This document shows positions 45,461 through 54,529 of a DNA stretch of 62,462 nt, one piece after another (positions within the stretch are counted from its first letter, which is position 1; the number at the start of each line of letters is the position of its first letter). The DNA comes from Pirellulaceae bacterium (GTDB lineage: Bacteria; Planctomycetota; Planctomycetia; Pirellulales; Pirellulaceae). Under the pieces are notes generated by a model. The model searched no databases and was not told the origin of the DNA. It was given only the letters and a program-made list of their open reading frames with translations. The translations under genes and the position numbers were made by a program. The stretch covers positions 1 to 62,462 of the forward strand of contig JAUXWY010000308.1 of assembly GCA_030681235.1 (NCBI GenBank), read 5' to 3'.

Positions 45461-47629
45461 ATGACGCAGCACCGTACTGTGAGTCCACGTTCGGCAATTT
45501 TATGGTGTTTGCTGGCGGTGTGTGCCGGCCCGCTGACGATCGACCTGGTTGCGACGGCGAAAGCCGCTCCTACGTTAGCGACCGCTCTGCAAGATGACGA
45601 ACAACAAAAGTCGGAATTGGGCCAGCGACAACGGGCGGTCCTGCAACGCTGGGCCCAATTGGAAGCCCAGTTCATGAGCATGGCCGAAAAGCTCAAGCCC
45701 ACCCAACCGGAACGCGCCGATCGTCTGATTGTGGCGTTGAACACGGCCAAACAGAATCTGATCGCGCGACGAATGGAGACGGTCGCGAATCTGTTGGATA
45801 CCGGCAAATTGGCCGAGGCCGACAAAACGTTGGACGAGGTGATCAAGGAACTAGAAGCTTTGGTCCGCCTGTTGTTGAACGATCAATCCAACCGCATGAA
45901 CAAAGAAGAGGAGTTGGAGTTTTTGGAACAGGTCAAGAAAGACATCAAAAACTTGTTGCAAGATCAGAATCAACAAACTCGCGAAACGTTCAAGATCTCG
46001 AATCGAAACCAAGTCGACAAAGATCTCCAAGCCACGATCAAACAGATTGACGAATTGATCGAACGCCAACAAAAACTAAAAGATAACGTCAAAGAATCGC
46101 CGACCAGTCCCAAGGCTCAAGATCAAGCGGCCGAAAAACAATTCCAAATTCGCAAGAATACTCTGGAAACTGCCAAGGACCTGGACGAAAAGTTCCAGAC
46201 CACGCCTCCGACGGACGGTCAAAGCCGACCAGGTGAACAAGCGCCTAATGAACAGAAACCGGGTGAACAAAAGCCGGGTGAACAAAAGCCGGGTGAACAG
46301 AAGCCGGGTGAGCAGAAGCCGGGTGAACAGAAGCCCGGCGAACAAAAGCCTGGTGAGCAGAAGCCCGGCGAGCAGAAGCCGACTCCACCGTCTGGCCAGA
46401 GCCCGTCGGAAAGCAAGCCATCCAAATCCGGCGACAAGCCCAAGGATCAATCCAATACTGGAAAAGCCTCCGAGCAGTTGAAGCAGTCGGCGGAAAAGCA
46501 ACAAGAGGCGGAACGGATGTTGGCGGAGGGCAAGAAGGAAGAGGCCGAAGCCGCTCAAGAGAAAGCTTTGGAAGATCTCAAGAAAGCCCGAAATCTTTTG
46601 GAACAAGAACGGCGACGATTGAATCAACTGCCAGAGGAAGCGGCTCAGCGTCAATCTCCAGAGCAACGACGTTTGGCGGATCGAACCAAAGAGCTGTCCG
46701 ACAAGATTGCCAAGGCCAAGCTGCCCAGCAAAGAAAATCAATCCAATGACCCCAAAGCGGAACAGGCTCAAGCTGGCAAGCCGAAAGTTGACGAGGCTCA
46801 ATCGGAGATGCAACAGGCGGCTGACAAGCTAGATAAAAACGATGCAGACCCCGCCAACGAGAATCAAAAGAAGGCGGAAGAGAAGCTGGAAGAAGCTTTG
46901 GCCGACATCGAAGAACGATTGAACCAGCTCCGTGAGGAAACTCGTGAAGAGCGATTGGCTCGGCTCGAAGCTCGATTCATGGAGTTGTTGTTGCGACAGC
47001 AAGACCTGCGTGGTCGCACGGAGATCTTGGACGACAAGTTGGTGTCGCTGCAAACACAAAACGTGCGAGATCGCTTGATTCTGTTGGAGCTATCGACGCA
47101 ACAAGAAGAATTGTCCGAACTATGCCAATTGGCGTACGACCTGTTGTTGGAGGATGGGACTAGCGTTGTTTTTCCGGAGATCGTCGCCGAGGTGAAAACG
47201 GACATGCTGCAAGCCGCGGGCTTGCTCAAAGACAAGCAGACCGGTGGGTTGGTGCAATTGTTGCATCGTGAGATCGAATCGACATTGGATGAATTGCTGT
47301 CGGCCTTGAAGCAAAGCAAGAAAAAGGGCGGTGAAGGCGGCGGCGGCGGTGGCGGCGGCGGTGGCGAACAGCCGTTGGTCAAGCGTTCGGCGGAGCTAAA
47401 AATGTTGCGCGGCGCGCAGCTCCGAGTCAATCGCAAGACCCGGCAATTGAATGAAATCAATGAACAAGATCTGCTTCCGAACGAGCAGTTGAACGACGAA
47501 CTGAATCGCTTGTCCGGTCGTCAGACCGAGATCATCGAAATGACCCAACGCCTGATGGAAAGCATTCAAGCCGAAGGCCAAGGCGGCCCCCCACCAGGAG
47601 GTCAACAACCGCCACCGGACGATAAATAG
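45461..47629 (+). CDS. Exported long coiled-coil protein with PGEQK repeats
   Basis: 722 residues with signal peptide (ILWCLLAVCAGPLTIDLV). Coiled-coil regions fill about residues 45-250 and 330-560. Between them lie ten five-residue repeats, eight of them exactly PGEQK (46259-46378). Near residue 625 there is a run of Gly (GGGGGGGGG). The tail ends in Gly/Pro/Gln. The protein would be an exported rod, probably paired with the membrane coiled-coil protein upstream. No enzyme motif seen. Confidence 0.7.
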   Translation: MTQHRTVSPRSAILWCLLAVCAGPLTIDLVATAKAAPTLATALQDDEQQKSELGQRQRAVLQRWAQLEAQFMSMAEKLKPTQPERADRLIVALNTAKQNLIARRMETVANLLDTGKLAEADKTLDEVIKELEALVRLLLNDQSNRMNKEEELEFLEQVKKDIKNLLQDQNQQTRETFKISNRNQVDKDLQATIKQIDELIERQQKLKDNVKESPTSPKAQDQAAEKQFQIRKNTLETAKDLDEKFQTTPPTDGQSRPGEQAPNEQKPGEQKPGEQKPGEQKPGEQKPGEQKPGEQKPGEQKPGEQKPTPPSGQSPSESKPSKSGDKPKDQSNTGKASEQLKQSAEKQQEAERMLAEGKKEEAEAAQEKALEDLKKARNLLEQERRRLNQLPEEAAQRQSPEQRRLADRTKELSDKIAKAKLPSKENQSNDPKAEQAQAGKPKVDEAQSEMQQAADKLDKNDADPANENQKKAEEKLEEALADIEERLNQLREETREERLARLEARFMELLLRQQDLRGRTEILDDKLVSLQTQNVRDRLILLELSTQQEELSELCQLAYDLLLEDGTSVVFPEIVAEVKTDMLQAAGLLKDKQTGGLVQLLHREIESTLDELLSALKQSKKKGGEGGGGGGGGGGEQPLVKRSAELKMLRGAQLRVNRKTRQLNEINEQDLLPNEQLNDELNRLSGRQTEIIEMTQRLMESIQAEGQGGPPPGGQQPPPDDK
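46229..46378 (+). repeat. Ten 15-base repeats encoding PGEQK-type units
   Basis: Ten in-frame 15-base units, eight encoding PGEQK exactly. Codons vary at silent positions (CCG/CCC/CCT, GAA/GAG, CAA/CAG), so the array is old enough to have drifted at DNA level while the protein repeat is kept. Confidence 0.9.
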
Positions 47630-47952
47630 CTTCATCACTTCGGTCGCGTGTCATGGACCGCTCGGCGACAATGGTTCGCACGCCCCTGCGCTTCGGGAGC
47701 AGTCGTTCGGTAACGCAGGGCCTTGTCCCGGCCTCGATCAATTGGTGGTCGAGGATCGAAGTTCCGTCATTTTCGGTAGTTTCATGCGCCGACTTCGCCT
47801 TGAGCCGTGCTGCCGGGAAACCGGCAACGGAGCCTCGGCCCTCGGCGCCAAGTTCGGGTCGTCCGGTCGGTTGTTGGCTTCGAAAAAGCAAACCGTGTGG
47901 CTTTTTGGCAACAGGAGCTCGCGAATAGTGGTTTTTGTTCATCCTGAGAAGC
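47630..47952 (+). other. 323-base gap in the MoxR cluster
   Basis: No recognisable gene. An open frame at 47653-47928 has no protein-like pattern and no ribosome-binding site. Several short GC-rich inverted repeats are present (for example around 47815-47830, CCGGGAAACCGG). It may hold a secondary promoter for the last membrane protein. Confidence 0.4.
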
Positions 47953-48861
47953 ATGAGCACCACAGGCAACAGCGGTCGATCGGGGCGTGAATTTCGGCTT
48001 CCGCCCGTCAATCAAGCGTTGGCGTTTGAAGCTGTATCGGTACCGCAAGTGGGCTGGGATGGTATCGGCCGGAGCACGATGCTGCTCGGTGGCTATGGAT
48101 TGATGTGGTTCCTGCTGCACCTGTGCTGTTACGTCTACCATCAACCAAGAGAAGAATGGTCTGGCCAGCCAGGTTCATTTTACGTTTGGATCGGGCTAAT
48201 CTTTGGACAAATGGCCTCGGTGCTGATGTGGCCGAACCAGCGTGGCCTGGCGGGATGGTGTCATCATTTGTTCGCACTGCTGCTGATCACGGGTGGTAGT
48301 TGGTTGTTCAGCGACATCTTGACCGGGCCGGCAACCCAGTGGTGGATGGGTTTGGTTGTTTTGGTGTTGGGTTGCAAGTCGGCGTGGTGGGCTCTGCAAC
48401 GACCCACGTCCTTCCAATCTCGGAACGATCGAAGTCCTGGTTCGTTTTCGTTGGCGCAGTGGCTGGTATTTAGTTTGTGGTTGACCGTCGTAACCAGCCT
48501 ATCGATGGCCATCCAAAAGGACTGGGCTTTATCGGCAACGATGTTGGCGTGTTTTGGCGGACTAAGTCTGTTTCTCGCCATCCAACGATTCGCCTTCCAA
48601 CAATTGTTCTGGCCAAGTAACGACCATTGGCCCAGGCCTCAAGACAATCGAGCATGGCACGTCTTGGACCGGGTTGGCATCGGCGCGACCATTTTGGCCT
48701 TTCAAGCCGGTGTGGCTTGGGGACTGTGGCAGTTCTACGGCGCCGAGCCTCAGGCGGTGCTGGTTTTTTGCCTGTGCAGCGTTGCCGGCGGGTGGCAAGC
48801 CATCGATCTGTGGTTCGCTCGCTTGGTGCAAGTCAATCGTCAACCGCTACGGTTGAGGTAA
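47953..48861 (+). CDS. Multi-helix membrane protein closing the MoxR cluster
   Basis: 302 residues from the ATG at 47953. Seven or eight hydrophobic helices, the first at about 48-68 (LLGGYGLMWFLLHLCCYVY). The N-terminal 40 residues are basic and soluble. No family recognised. It is on the same strand as the VWA cluster but separated by 323 bases, so it may be a separate transcript. Confidence 0.6.
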   Translation: MSTTGNSGRSGREFRLPPVNQALAFEAVSVPQVGWDGIGRSTMLLGGYGLMWFLLHLCCYVYHQPREEWSGQPGSFYVWIGLIFGQMASVLMWPNQRGLAGWCHHLFALLLITGGSWLFSDILTGPATQWWMGLVVLVLGCKSAWWALQRPTSFQSRNDRSPGSFSLAQWLVFSLWLTVVTSLSMAIQKDWALSATMLACFGGLSLFLAIQRFAFQQLFWPSNDHWPRPQDNRAWHVLDRVGIGATILAFQAGVAWGLWQFYGAEPQAVLVFCLCSVAGGWQAIDLWFARLVQVNRQPLRLR

Positions 48862-48878
48862 CCAAAACTGTCGGCCGC

Positions 48879-51800
48879 CTACTTGTCGCCCAGGGCAATG
48901 GCCGGGATGTTGGCCGCTTGAATCGCCGCGTTCAGTTCGCTCAAGTCTTGCTCGATCACGCTGCGTAGCTTGCCAAGTTCCACGTCAATCAGCCCCACAA
49001 TCTCATCGCGCACGAGGTAGGCCTGTTTGGTGGGCCGATAATCGCCGCTGCTCACAACATCCACCAAACCGCTGAGTCGGTTGTTCAAGCGGATCGGGAA
49101 ATTCAGTGGATCTTGCGCGCTTTGCAGTTTGGTTTGATACAAAGCTTCTTCAATCGCGGATAGTCGCTGCTTCAGTTCATCGATCCGGGTTCGCAGGGCC
49201 TGAGTACCGTCCTGTCGTTCCAGTTTCTGATTCCAAAGTTCCAGTTGACTTCGAAGCTCGCGAGCGTTTTTGATGGCGCGATGCGTTTCGCTCAGCTTGT
49301 CCCGGATCTGGGTCAATAGCTCAAACTGAGCTTGCAGATCGGCAACCGACGACGATGATCTTGGGTCCGCGATGATTTGGAATGTGACTTCGGCCAGCGG
49401 TGGTTTGGGCACCGATTCGGCACTGGTTGCGGTCGGAGTGACCTCCGCAGTTTTGGCGATGTCTTGCCATCGAGCGGTATACGTTCCCGGAACAGCGCGA
49501 GGGCCACCGGTACCGCCACCCCAGAGAATTAGGCCATCGAACGTTTCTGCTCCGGGATAATTCATGTCCCAGTACACCGAGTTCCAACCGGCTTGCAGAT
49601 TCAGGGGAAGTTCCTGATTGGTTCGATCCCCAGCGGACACATAACGACGAGCGACTAGGCCTTGAGGATCGACGATCTCGAGCGCGAGATCTTGCGTCGG
49701 TTTTTCTTTGAGCCAGAACCGCAACGTCACGCCGGCTCGTGGATTTGCACCCGCCGTTCGTGAAGCTTGGCCACTACCGCCGCCACGCAGGCGATACGTG
49801 GGGCGAGGTTGCAACGTCACAATCGAGGACGTGCGGGCCGATTCATTCCATTGATGCAACGGCGTCAGATCGTCCAACACGTAAAACGAACGTCCTTGAG
49901 TGGCGACAACCAGATCGTGATTCTTGATCGTCAGGTCCGTGATCGGAACCATGGGCAAGTTCAATTGGAAGGGCTCCCAAGTTTGTCCATCGTTGTTGGA
50001 GACATACATCCCGCGCTCCGTCCCCGCATAAAGCAACCCTGGTCGGCCCGGGTCGGCCCGCAAGACTCGCGTGAAATGTTTGCGATCGATTCCCTGAGTG
50101 ATCTCGGTCCAGGTTTGTCCGTAATCGGTGGTCTTGAACAGGTAGGGCTTGAAGTCGTTCGACTTATAACGCGTCGCGGCGACGTACAATCCGCCGGGTT
50201 GATGCGGATCGATTTCCAAACAATTGATCTGGGCCCATTCCGGTAGATCGGTGGGCGTCACGTTTGACCAAGTCGCTCCGGCATCCCGCGACACGTGAAT
50301 CAAGCCGTCGTCACTACCGGTCCAGAGGACGCCGGCTTCGTGGGTCGACTCGGCAAAGGCAAAGATCGTGCAGTAGTATTCGACGCTGGTGTTATCCTTG
50401 GTGATTGGCCCACCGGAAGATCGCATTTTTGTTGGCTCGTTCCGCGTTAGATCGGGACTGATCGCAGTCCAGCTTTCGCCTTCATCTTCGCTGACAAACA
50501 GCACGTTCGCAGCGGCATACAGTCGATTGGGCTGGTGTGGTGAAAAATGAATCGGGAAGTTCCATTGAAAGCGATACTTCAAATCACCCGCTCCGTAACC
50601 CATGGGATTGTCGGGCCAAATATGCACGTTGCGAACTTCGTTGGTGCGATGATCGATTCGCGTGAGGTAACCGCCGTAAGAGCCGCCAAACACAACCTCC
50701 GGATTGTTTGGATGAGGCGCCAAGTGGCCGCTTTCGCCGCCCGCAGTCGGCTCCCAATGTTGTTCGGTCAATGAGCCGGAGTCGCTGCGATGCGGGATTC
50801 GCACCGTCGAATTGTCCTGTTGGGCACCGTAGATCCGATAGGGAAAGTGCTGGTCGGTCGTGACGCGATAAAATTGCGAAGTTGGTTGATTCATGTAAGT
50901 GGAAAACGTTTGCCCACGATTGAACGAAACCTGAGCGCCGCCATCGTCCGCCACGATCAAGCGATTGGGGTCGCGCGGATCGATCCACAAATCGTGATGA
51001 TCACTGTGAGGCGTATCGATCGAGCTAAAGGTCTGACCGCCGTCTTTCGAACGCATGAAGTCCACGTTCAGGACATAGACCTCGTCCGCATCTTGCGGGC
51101 CGGCATAGACGCGCGAGTAGTACCAAGCTCGTTGCCGCAAACTGCGATCCGAATTGACACGTCGCCAAGTCTGACCCGCATTTTCGCTGCGAAATAATCC
51201 GCCGTCCTCGGCTTCGACACTGGCCCAGACCCGTTGGCTGTTGACCGGCGAGACGGCCACTCCGATGATCCCAAGCGTGCCTTGAGGCAATCCGGAGTGA
51301 CGCGAGATGTCGGTCCAAGTGTCGCCGCCGTCGGTGCTCTTCCACAAGCCGCTGGAGGGCCCACCGGACTCAAGCGAATAAGGCGTCCGACGAACTTGCC
51401 AAATCGAGGCGTACAAGACCCTGGCGTTGTTGGGGTCGATCACCAGGTCGACGGCTCCGGCTTCATCGTTGACAAACAGGACCTGTTCCCAAGATTTGCC
51501 GCCATCCTGGGTGCGAAAGACGCCCCGTTGTTGGTTGGGTCCATACAAATGCCCCAAGGCTGCCACGTAGACCGTGTTGGGATCCCGAGGATGGATGCGG
51601 ATGCGCGGAATGAATTGAGTATCGACCAAACCAACCGACTGCCAAGACTTGCCCCCATCCAGCGATTTCCAAACGCCGTCACCGTGAGAGACGTTGCCGC
51701 GTACCGTTTTTTCGCCACCGCCAACGTAGATGATATTGGGGTCCGATTCCGCCATGGCGACCGCACCAATCGAGCCACCGAAATATCCGTCCGAGATGTT

Positions 51801-52091
51801 GAACCAAGTGTGGCCTCCGTCTTCGGTCTTCCACACGCCACCACCGGTTGCGCCGAACAGGAAATGATTCGATTGACCAGGGACACCGATACAGGCGGCA
51901 CTGCGCCCGCCGCGAAACGGGCCGATGCTGCGGTAGGAAAGTTGTTGCTTGAGTTGTTCCCAACCACTCGAATTGCCCGCTTGAGTGTTCCCCAAAGCAG
52001 CCTGCTGGGGCGATTGTCCCAGCCCATACCCAATCAAGCATAAACTGAGAAACCAGCCAAAACAGGAACCGATGACGCGACTATAGGGCAT
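48879..52091 (-). CDS. Exported VPS10/BNR-type beta-propeller protein
   Basis: 1070 residues with signal peptide (VIGSCFGWFLSLCLIGYGLG). Many BNR Asp-box motifs of the S-x-D-x-G-x-T-W type are seen (SLDGGKSWQSVG, TQDGGKSWEQV, STDGGDTWTDIS, SENAGQTWRRV, SRDAGATWSNV). They indicate a two-propeller sortilin/VPS10-like fold covering about residues 50-760. The C-terminal 250 residues hold a beta domain (LEIVDPQGLVARRYVSAGD) and then a coiled coil. Members are often called glycosyl hydrolases, but there is no catalytic residue set here. Likely a surface or secreted binding protein. Confidence 0.8.
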   Translation of the reverse strand: MPYSRVIGSCFGWFLSLCLIGYGLGQSPQQAALGNTQAGNSSGWEQLKQQLSYRSIGPFRGGRSAACIGVPGQSNHFLFGATGGGVWKTEDGGHTWFNISDGYFGGSIGAVAMAESDPNIIYVGGGEKTVRGNVSHGDGVWKSLDGGKSWQSVGLVDTQFIPRIRIHPRDPNTVYVAALGHLYGPNQQRGVFRTQDGGKSWEQVLFVNDEAGAVDLVIDPNNARVLYASIWQVRRTPYSLESGGPSSGLWKSTDGGDTWTDISRHSGLPQGTLGIIGVAVSPVNSQRVWASVEAEDGGLFRSENAGQTWRRVNSDRSLRQRAWYYSRVYAGPQDADEVYVLNVDFMRSKDGGQTFSSIDTPHSDHHDLWIDPRDPNRLIVADDGGAQVSFNRGQTFSTYMNQPTSQFYRVTTDQHFPYRIYGAQQDNSTVRIPHRSDSGSLTEQHWEPTAGGESGHLAPHPNNPEVVFGGSYGGYLTRIDHRTNEVRNVHIWPDNPMGYGAGDLKYRFQWNFPIHFSPHQPNRLYAAANVLFVSEDEGESWTAISPDLTRNEPTKMRSSGGPITKDNTSVEYYCTIFAFAESTHEAGVLWTGSDDGLIHVSRDAGATWSNVTPTDLPEWAQINCLEIDPHQPGGLYVAATRYKSNDFKPYLFKTTDYGQTWTEITQGIDRKHFTRVLRADPGRPGLLYAGTERGMYVSNNDGQTWEPFQLNLPMVPITDLTIKNHDLVVATQGRSFYVLDDLTPLHQWNESARTSSIVTLQPRPTYRLRGGGSGQASRTAGANPRAGVTLRFWLKEKPTQDLALEIVDPQGLVARRYVSAGDRTNQELPLNLQAGWNSVYWDMNYPGAETFDGLILWGGGTGGPRAVPGTYTARWQDIAKTAEVTPTATSAESVPKPPLAEVTFQIIADPRSSSSVADLQAQFELLTQIRDKLSETHRAIKNARELRSQLELWNQKLERQDGTQALRTRIDELKQRLSAIEEALYQTKLQSAQDPLNFPIRLNNRLSGLVDVVSSGDYRPTKQAYLVRDEIVGLIDVELGKLRSVIEQDLSELNAAIQAANIPAIALGDK

Positions 52092-52344
52092 GGGAACAAC
52101 TTCTTGCGAGGGACTACTCCGTCGAAGTGCCCACCAAGGTCAACATCGATCGGAATCCCTAGTCTAGTTGTCGTTCGCTCCGACGGAAGAATCGTCCACA
52201 TCATTTCTCACGCGGGTGGGACCTCGATCAGGCGATCCCTCGCGCCGCGAAGCTGCCGAGCGGTCGGAGCCGCCCTTACTTTCAGGGGTTGGATCAACCC
52301 GGGCTACACTCGCAAAGATTGTCGGTTTGCGAATTGCTTCGAAG

Positions 52345-52659
52345 CTAAGCTTGACCAGGAGGATTGGCCTCGACATTGGCCGGAGGAAACCGTGATGCCA
52401 AGAACCAACGCTCAAATAAATTCGCCGGCCGCAAGTGAGAATCAGTCGCTTCAACCGTGTGCTGCTTGCCTCGTCGAGTCACGACTTCCAGTCGCCCGTC
52501 GGGCAACACCGCAGTCACTCGCCAATACTTCTCGATTTCATAGCCATAGTCCTCGCCGTGTGGGGCTGGCCGGACGTTGATTGCACGCGGACTTGGCGCC
52601 GTTCCCCGCTTGGGTTTGCGAAACACGACCATGGCGCCAACGGCATATTTTTGGGCCAA
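52345..52659 (-). CDS. Small hypothetical protein with a TTG start
   Basis: 104 residues from the TTG at 52659, which has a strong GGAGGA eight bases upstream; the nearby ATG is out of frame. The sequence (YAVGAMVVFRKPKRG, YWRVTAVLPDGRLEVVTRRG) looks like a small SH3-like beta-barrel with a basic surface, perhaps nucleic-acid binding. The last 20 residues are Pro-rich. No family recognised. The 253 bases between it and the propeller gene hold nothing I can name. Confidence 0.55.
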   Translation of the reverse strand: MAQKYAVGAMVVFRKPKRGTAPSPRAINVRPAPHGEDYGYEIEKYWRVTAVLPDGRLEVVTRRGKQHTVEATDSHLRPANLFERWFLASRFPPANVEANPPGQA

Positions 52660-52774
52660 TTCCGAAATCCTCCATGCGAAACCAAGTAAAACCTATCCCC
52701 GATCCCCTACTTTAACGAAGCGTTTGATTGAACTCTAGCCTACCATTTCAAAACAAAGGAATGGACCGAACCGG

Positions 52775-53062
52775 TTGAAACGATCGCTTGGCGCCACTTG
52801 CCCCAAGTCTTCGACGGTTTATCTAGCATCTAGTCGGGAATATAGGTATCCTCTTGGCTTAGAAAAGGGCGACTACCATTCGTCGCCGCAAGAGCCCGAA
52901 GCGGTGCGAGTCGACGTGGCGACTTTTTCTGAGTTGTTGATCAGCAAGCGAGATTTGAAGCGCAGTGACTCGCCGAGTTCCAATCAATTAGGCCTCTACG
53001 ATAACGGCAGCGGTGTCCGATACGTGATCAACGAAGCCGATTTGTATCTTGCCACGCACTGA
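52775..53062 (+). CDS. Small hypothetical protein
   Basis: 95 residues from a TTG; a start further in is possible. The C-terminal half looks protein-like (VDVATFSELLISKRDLKRSD, GVRYVINEADLYLATH). The ribosome-binding site is poor (AAGGA at 13 bases). Upstream neighbour is on the other strand, and the palindromic repeat follows at 53118. Real gene is more likely than not, but only just. Confidence 0.45.
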   Translation: MKRSLGATCPKSSTVYLASSREYRYPLGLEKGDYHSSPQEPEAVRVDVATFSELLISKRDLKRSDSPSSNQLGLYDNGSGVRYVINEADLYLATH

Positions 53063-53117
53063 GCCCTTGTCCCAAAGTAAGTTCCGGATTTCGATGGCTC
53101 AGCCGATACAAAGGCAG

Positions 53118-53217
53118 TTTAGCGAGCGCTGGTGTACCGGCTTCAGCCGGCGGGCGCTGTGAAACGCTCTTTTCAGCGAGTCGGCCGGCTGAAGCCGGTA
53201 CACCAGCGGTCGCTAAA
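53118..53217. repeat. Dispersed palindromic repeat, copy 3 (complete)
   Basis: A 34-base left arm (53118-53151) and a 34-base right arm (53184-53217) are inverted copies with two mismatches. The 32-base loop carries GTGAAACGCTCTTTTCAGCG. The arm core GGTGTACCGGCTTCAGCCGG itself holds a small palindrome. Copies at 1-70 and 23820-23910 show it is dispersed. It can form a very stable cruciform or RNA hairpin between two genes. Confidence 0.9.
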
Positions 53218-53305
53218 CCGATAACGGTACGGGTTCTCAGATTTTCGAAGGCGGCCGCTCTCCCAAGTCGTGAATTAAATTCGGGACAATTCTGAGTCGC
53301 GCGGC

Positions 53306-54529
53306 CTATTTCGCCCGGACTTTGACGGTCTTGCCCACTTCGTCCAGCATGTACCTTAGATGGTCGAAATCGGGATGTTTCAGACGAAGCCAGGCGTTGG
53401 CCATGTAGCCCGCTTCCACAGGTTGTGTCGGCGTGTTTTCATCAGGTAGGTGACAGTCGATGATCCACTCACCGAATCGCGTTTCGATCTCACGTATGCC
53501 TTCGTAGTGCGAGATGAGGCCGTCGTGGTCGGGTCGTAGGGCAATGATTCCGGCGGAGAATCGCCGCGAGGCGGTTGCGTGTGGTTGGCCGTGCACGATG
53601 GCATTGGCCCATTCCAAATACAAATCCAAATCGTTGCCCGCATTGTAGAGATCCCATGCTCGAACGCCTGGGGGTCGACAACCGATCTCAGAAAATCGCA
53701 AACCTTTGGGCCCGATGAACCATTCCATATGAGTGGCTGCTGTGCCGATTTCGAGGGCGTCGATGACGCGACGGCCCAACTGTTTGACCTCGCGGTAAGT
53801 GTCGACGGTGTCGATACGATTGGTCGTGATGAATTGCGGCGAGATCCAACGGTGACGCATGGCGTCAAGGACATTGGGGAAGTAATGAGTGACGAACTCG
53901 TGAACAACGTGTCCGCCAATGCTGATCGTATCATAGAACGCTTCGTGACCGTCGATGAATTCTTCAACGGCCACTTCACCGCCGTGGCCGACGCTGGCCG
54001 CGTTGAGGGCATGGTCCAATTGTTCATGCGAGTTGACTCGGATTGTCCCGGCCGCACCGGCCCCAGCGCGCGGTTTGACGATCAGCGGGAAACCAACTTC
54101 ATGGGCAAAGCGATGGATTTGTTCACGATCGCAGCTGCCGATGGATGCCGCGCAAGGAATTCCCTCCGAGCGCAAGGCAGCTTTCATCGCCGGTTTGTCG
54201 CGACAAAGAAAACAAGTCTTCACCGAAAGACCTGGGATTTGACAACGTTCGCGAACTTGGGCCACCGGCAAAATGTGCGCTTCAATCGTGGACTCCAGGC
54301 GATCGACCCACAACCGGCTTTGTACGAAGCGAACTGCGTCGGTCATCACATCGACGTTCGTGACGCTGGGGACTTGAATGTAGTCGAACAACCAACTGCG
54401 AAGATTCGAATCGAGCGCCTCCTTCGATGACTCGCCGATCGCGATCACCGTTGCCCCGACCTGCTTCAACGCTCGGACGAACTCTCGTTGGTTGGCTGGA
54501 AAATGGGGTTCAACAAAGACGATGTTCAT
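53306..54529 (-). CDS. ATP-grasp carboxylate-amine ligase
   Basis: 407 residues. ATP-grasp core: N-terminal Rossmann-like part (MNIVFVEPHFPANQREFVRA), phosphate loop PLIVKPRAGAGAAGTIRV, adenine-binding VAVEEFIDGHE, and Mg-binding HMEWFIGPKGLRFSEIGCRP. The family joins a carboxylate to an amine or thiol with ATP, as in D-Ala ligase, carnosine synthase and peptide-forming ligases. Substrates are not predictable. It stands alone, with a 588-base gap to csrA. Confidence 0.78.
   Translation of the reverse strand: MNIVFVEPHFPANQREFVRALKQVGATVIAIGESSKEALDSNLRSWLFDYIQVPSVTNVDVMTDAVRFVQSRLWVDRLESTIEAHILPVAQVRERCQIPGLSVKTCFLCRDKPAMKAALRSEGIPCAASIGSCDREQIHRFAHEVGFPLIVKPRAGAGAAGTIRVNSHEQLDHALNAASVGHGGEVAVEEFIDGHEAFYDTISIGGHVVHEFVTHYFPNVLDAMRHRWISPQFITTNRIDTVDTYREVKQLGRRVIDALEIGTAATHMEWFIGPKGLRFSEIGCRPPGVRAWDLYNAGNDLDLYLEWANAIVHGQPHATASRRFSAGIIALRPDHDGLISHYEGIREIETRFGEWIIDCHLPDENTPTQPVEAGYMANAWLRLKHPDFDHLRYMLDEVGKTVKVRAK

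Noticed and set aside
46229-46378. Array of ten regular short repeats that might be taken for a CRISPR array
   Set aside because: The 15-base units are contiguous, in frame and inside a long gene, with no spacers.
47653-47928. A 91-residue plus-strand frame in the MoxR cluster gap
   Set aside because: Composition is that of random GC-rich DNA, no Shine-Dalgarno, overlaps another similar frame.
48879-52091. Naming the propeller protein a glycosyl hydrolase or sialidase
   Set aside because: Asp-box repeats are structural; the sialidase Arg triad and Tyr/Glu pair are not evident.
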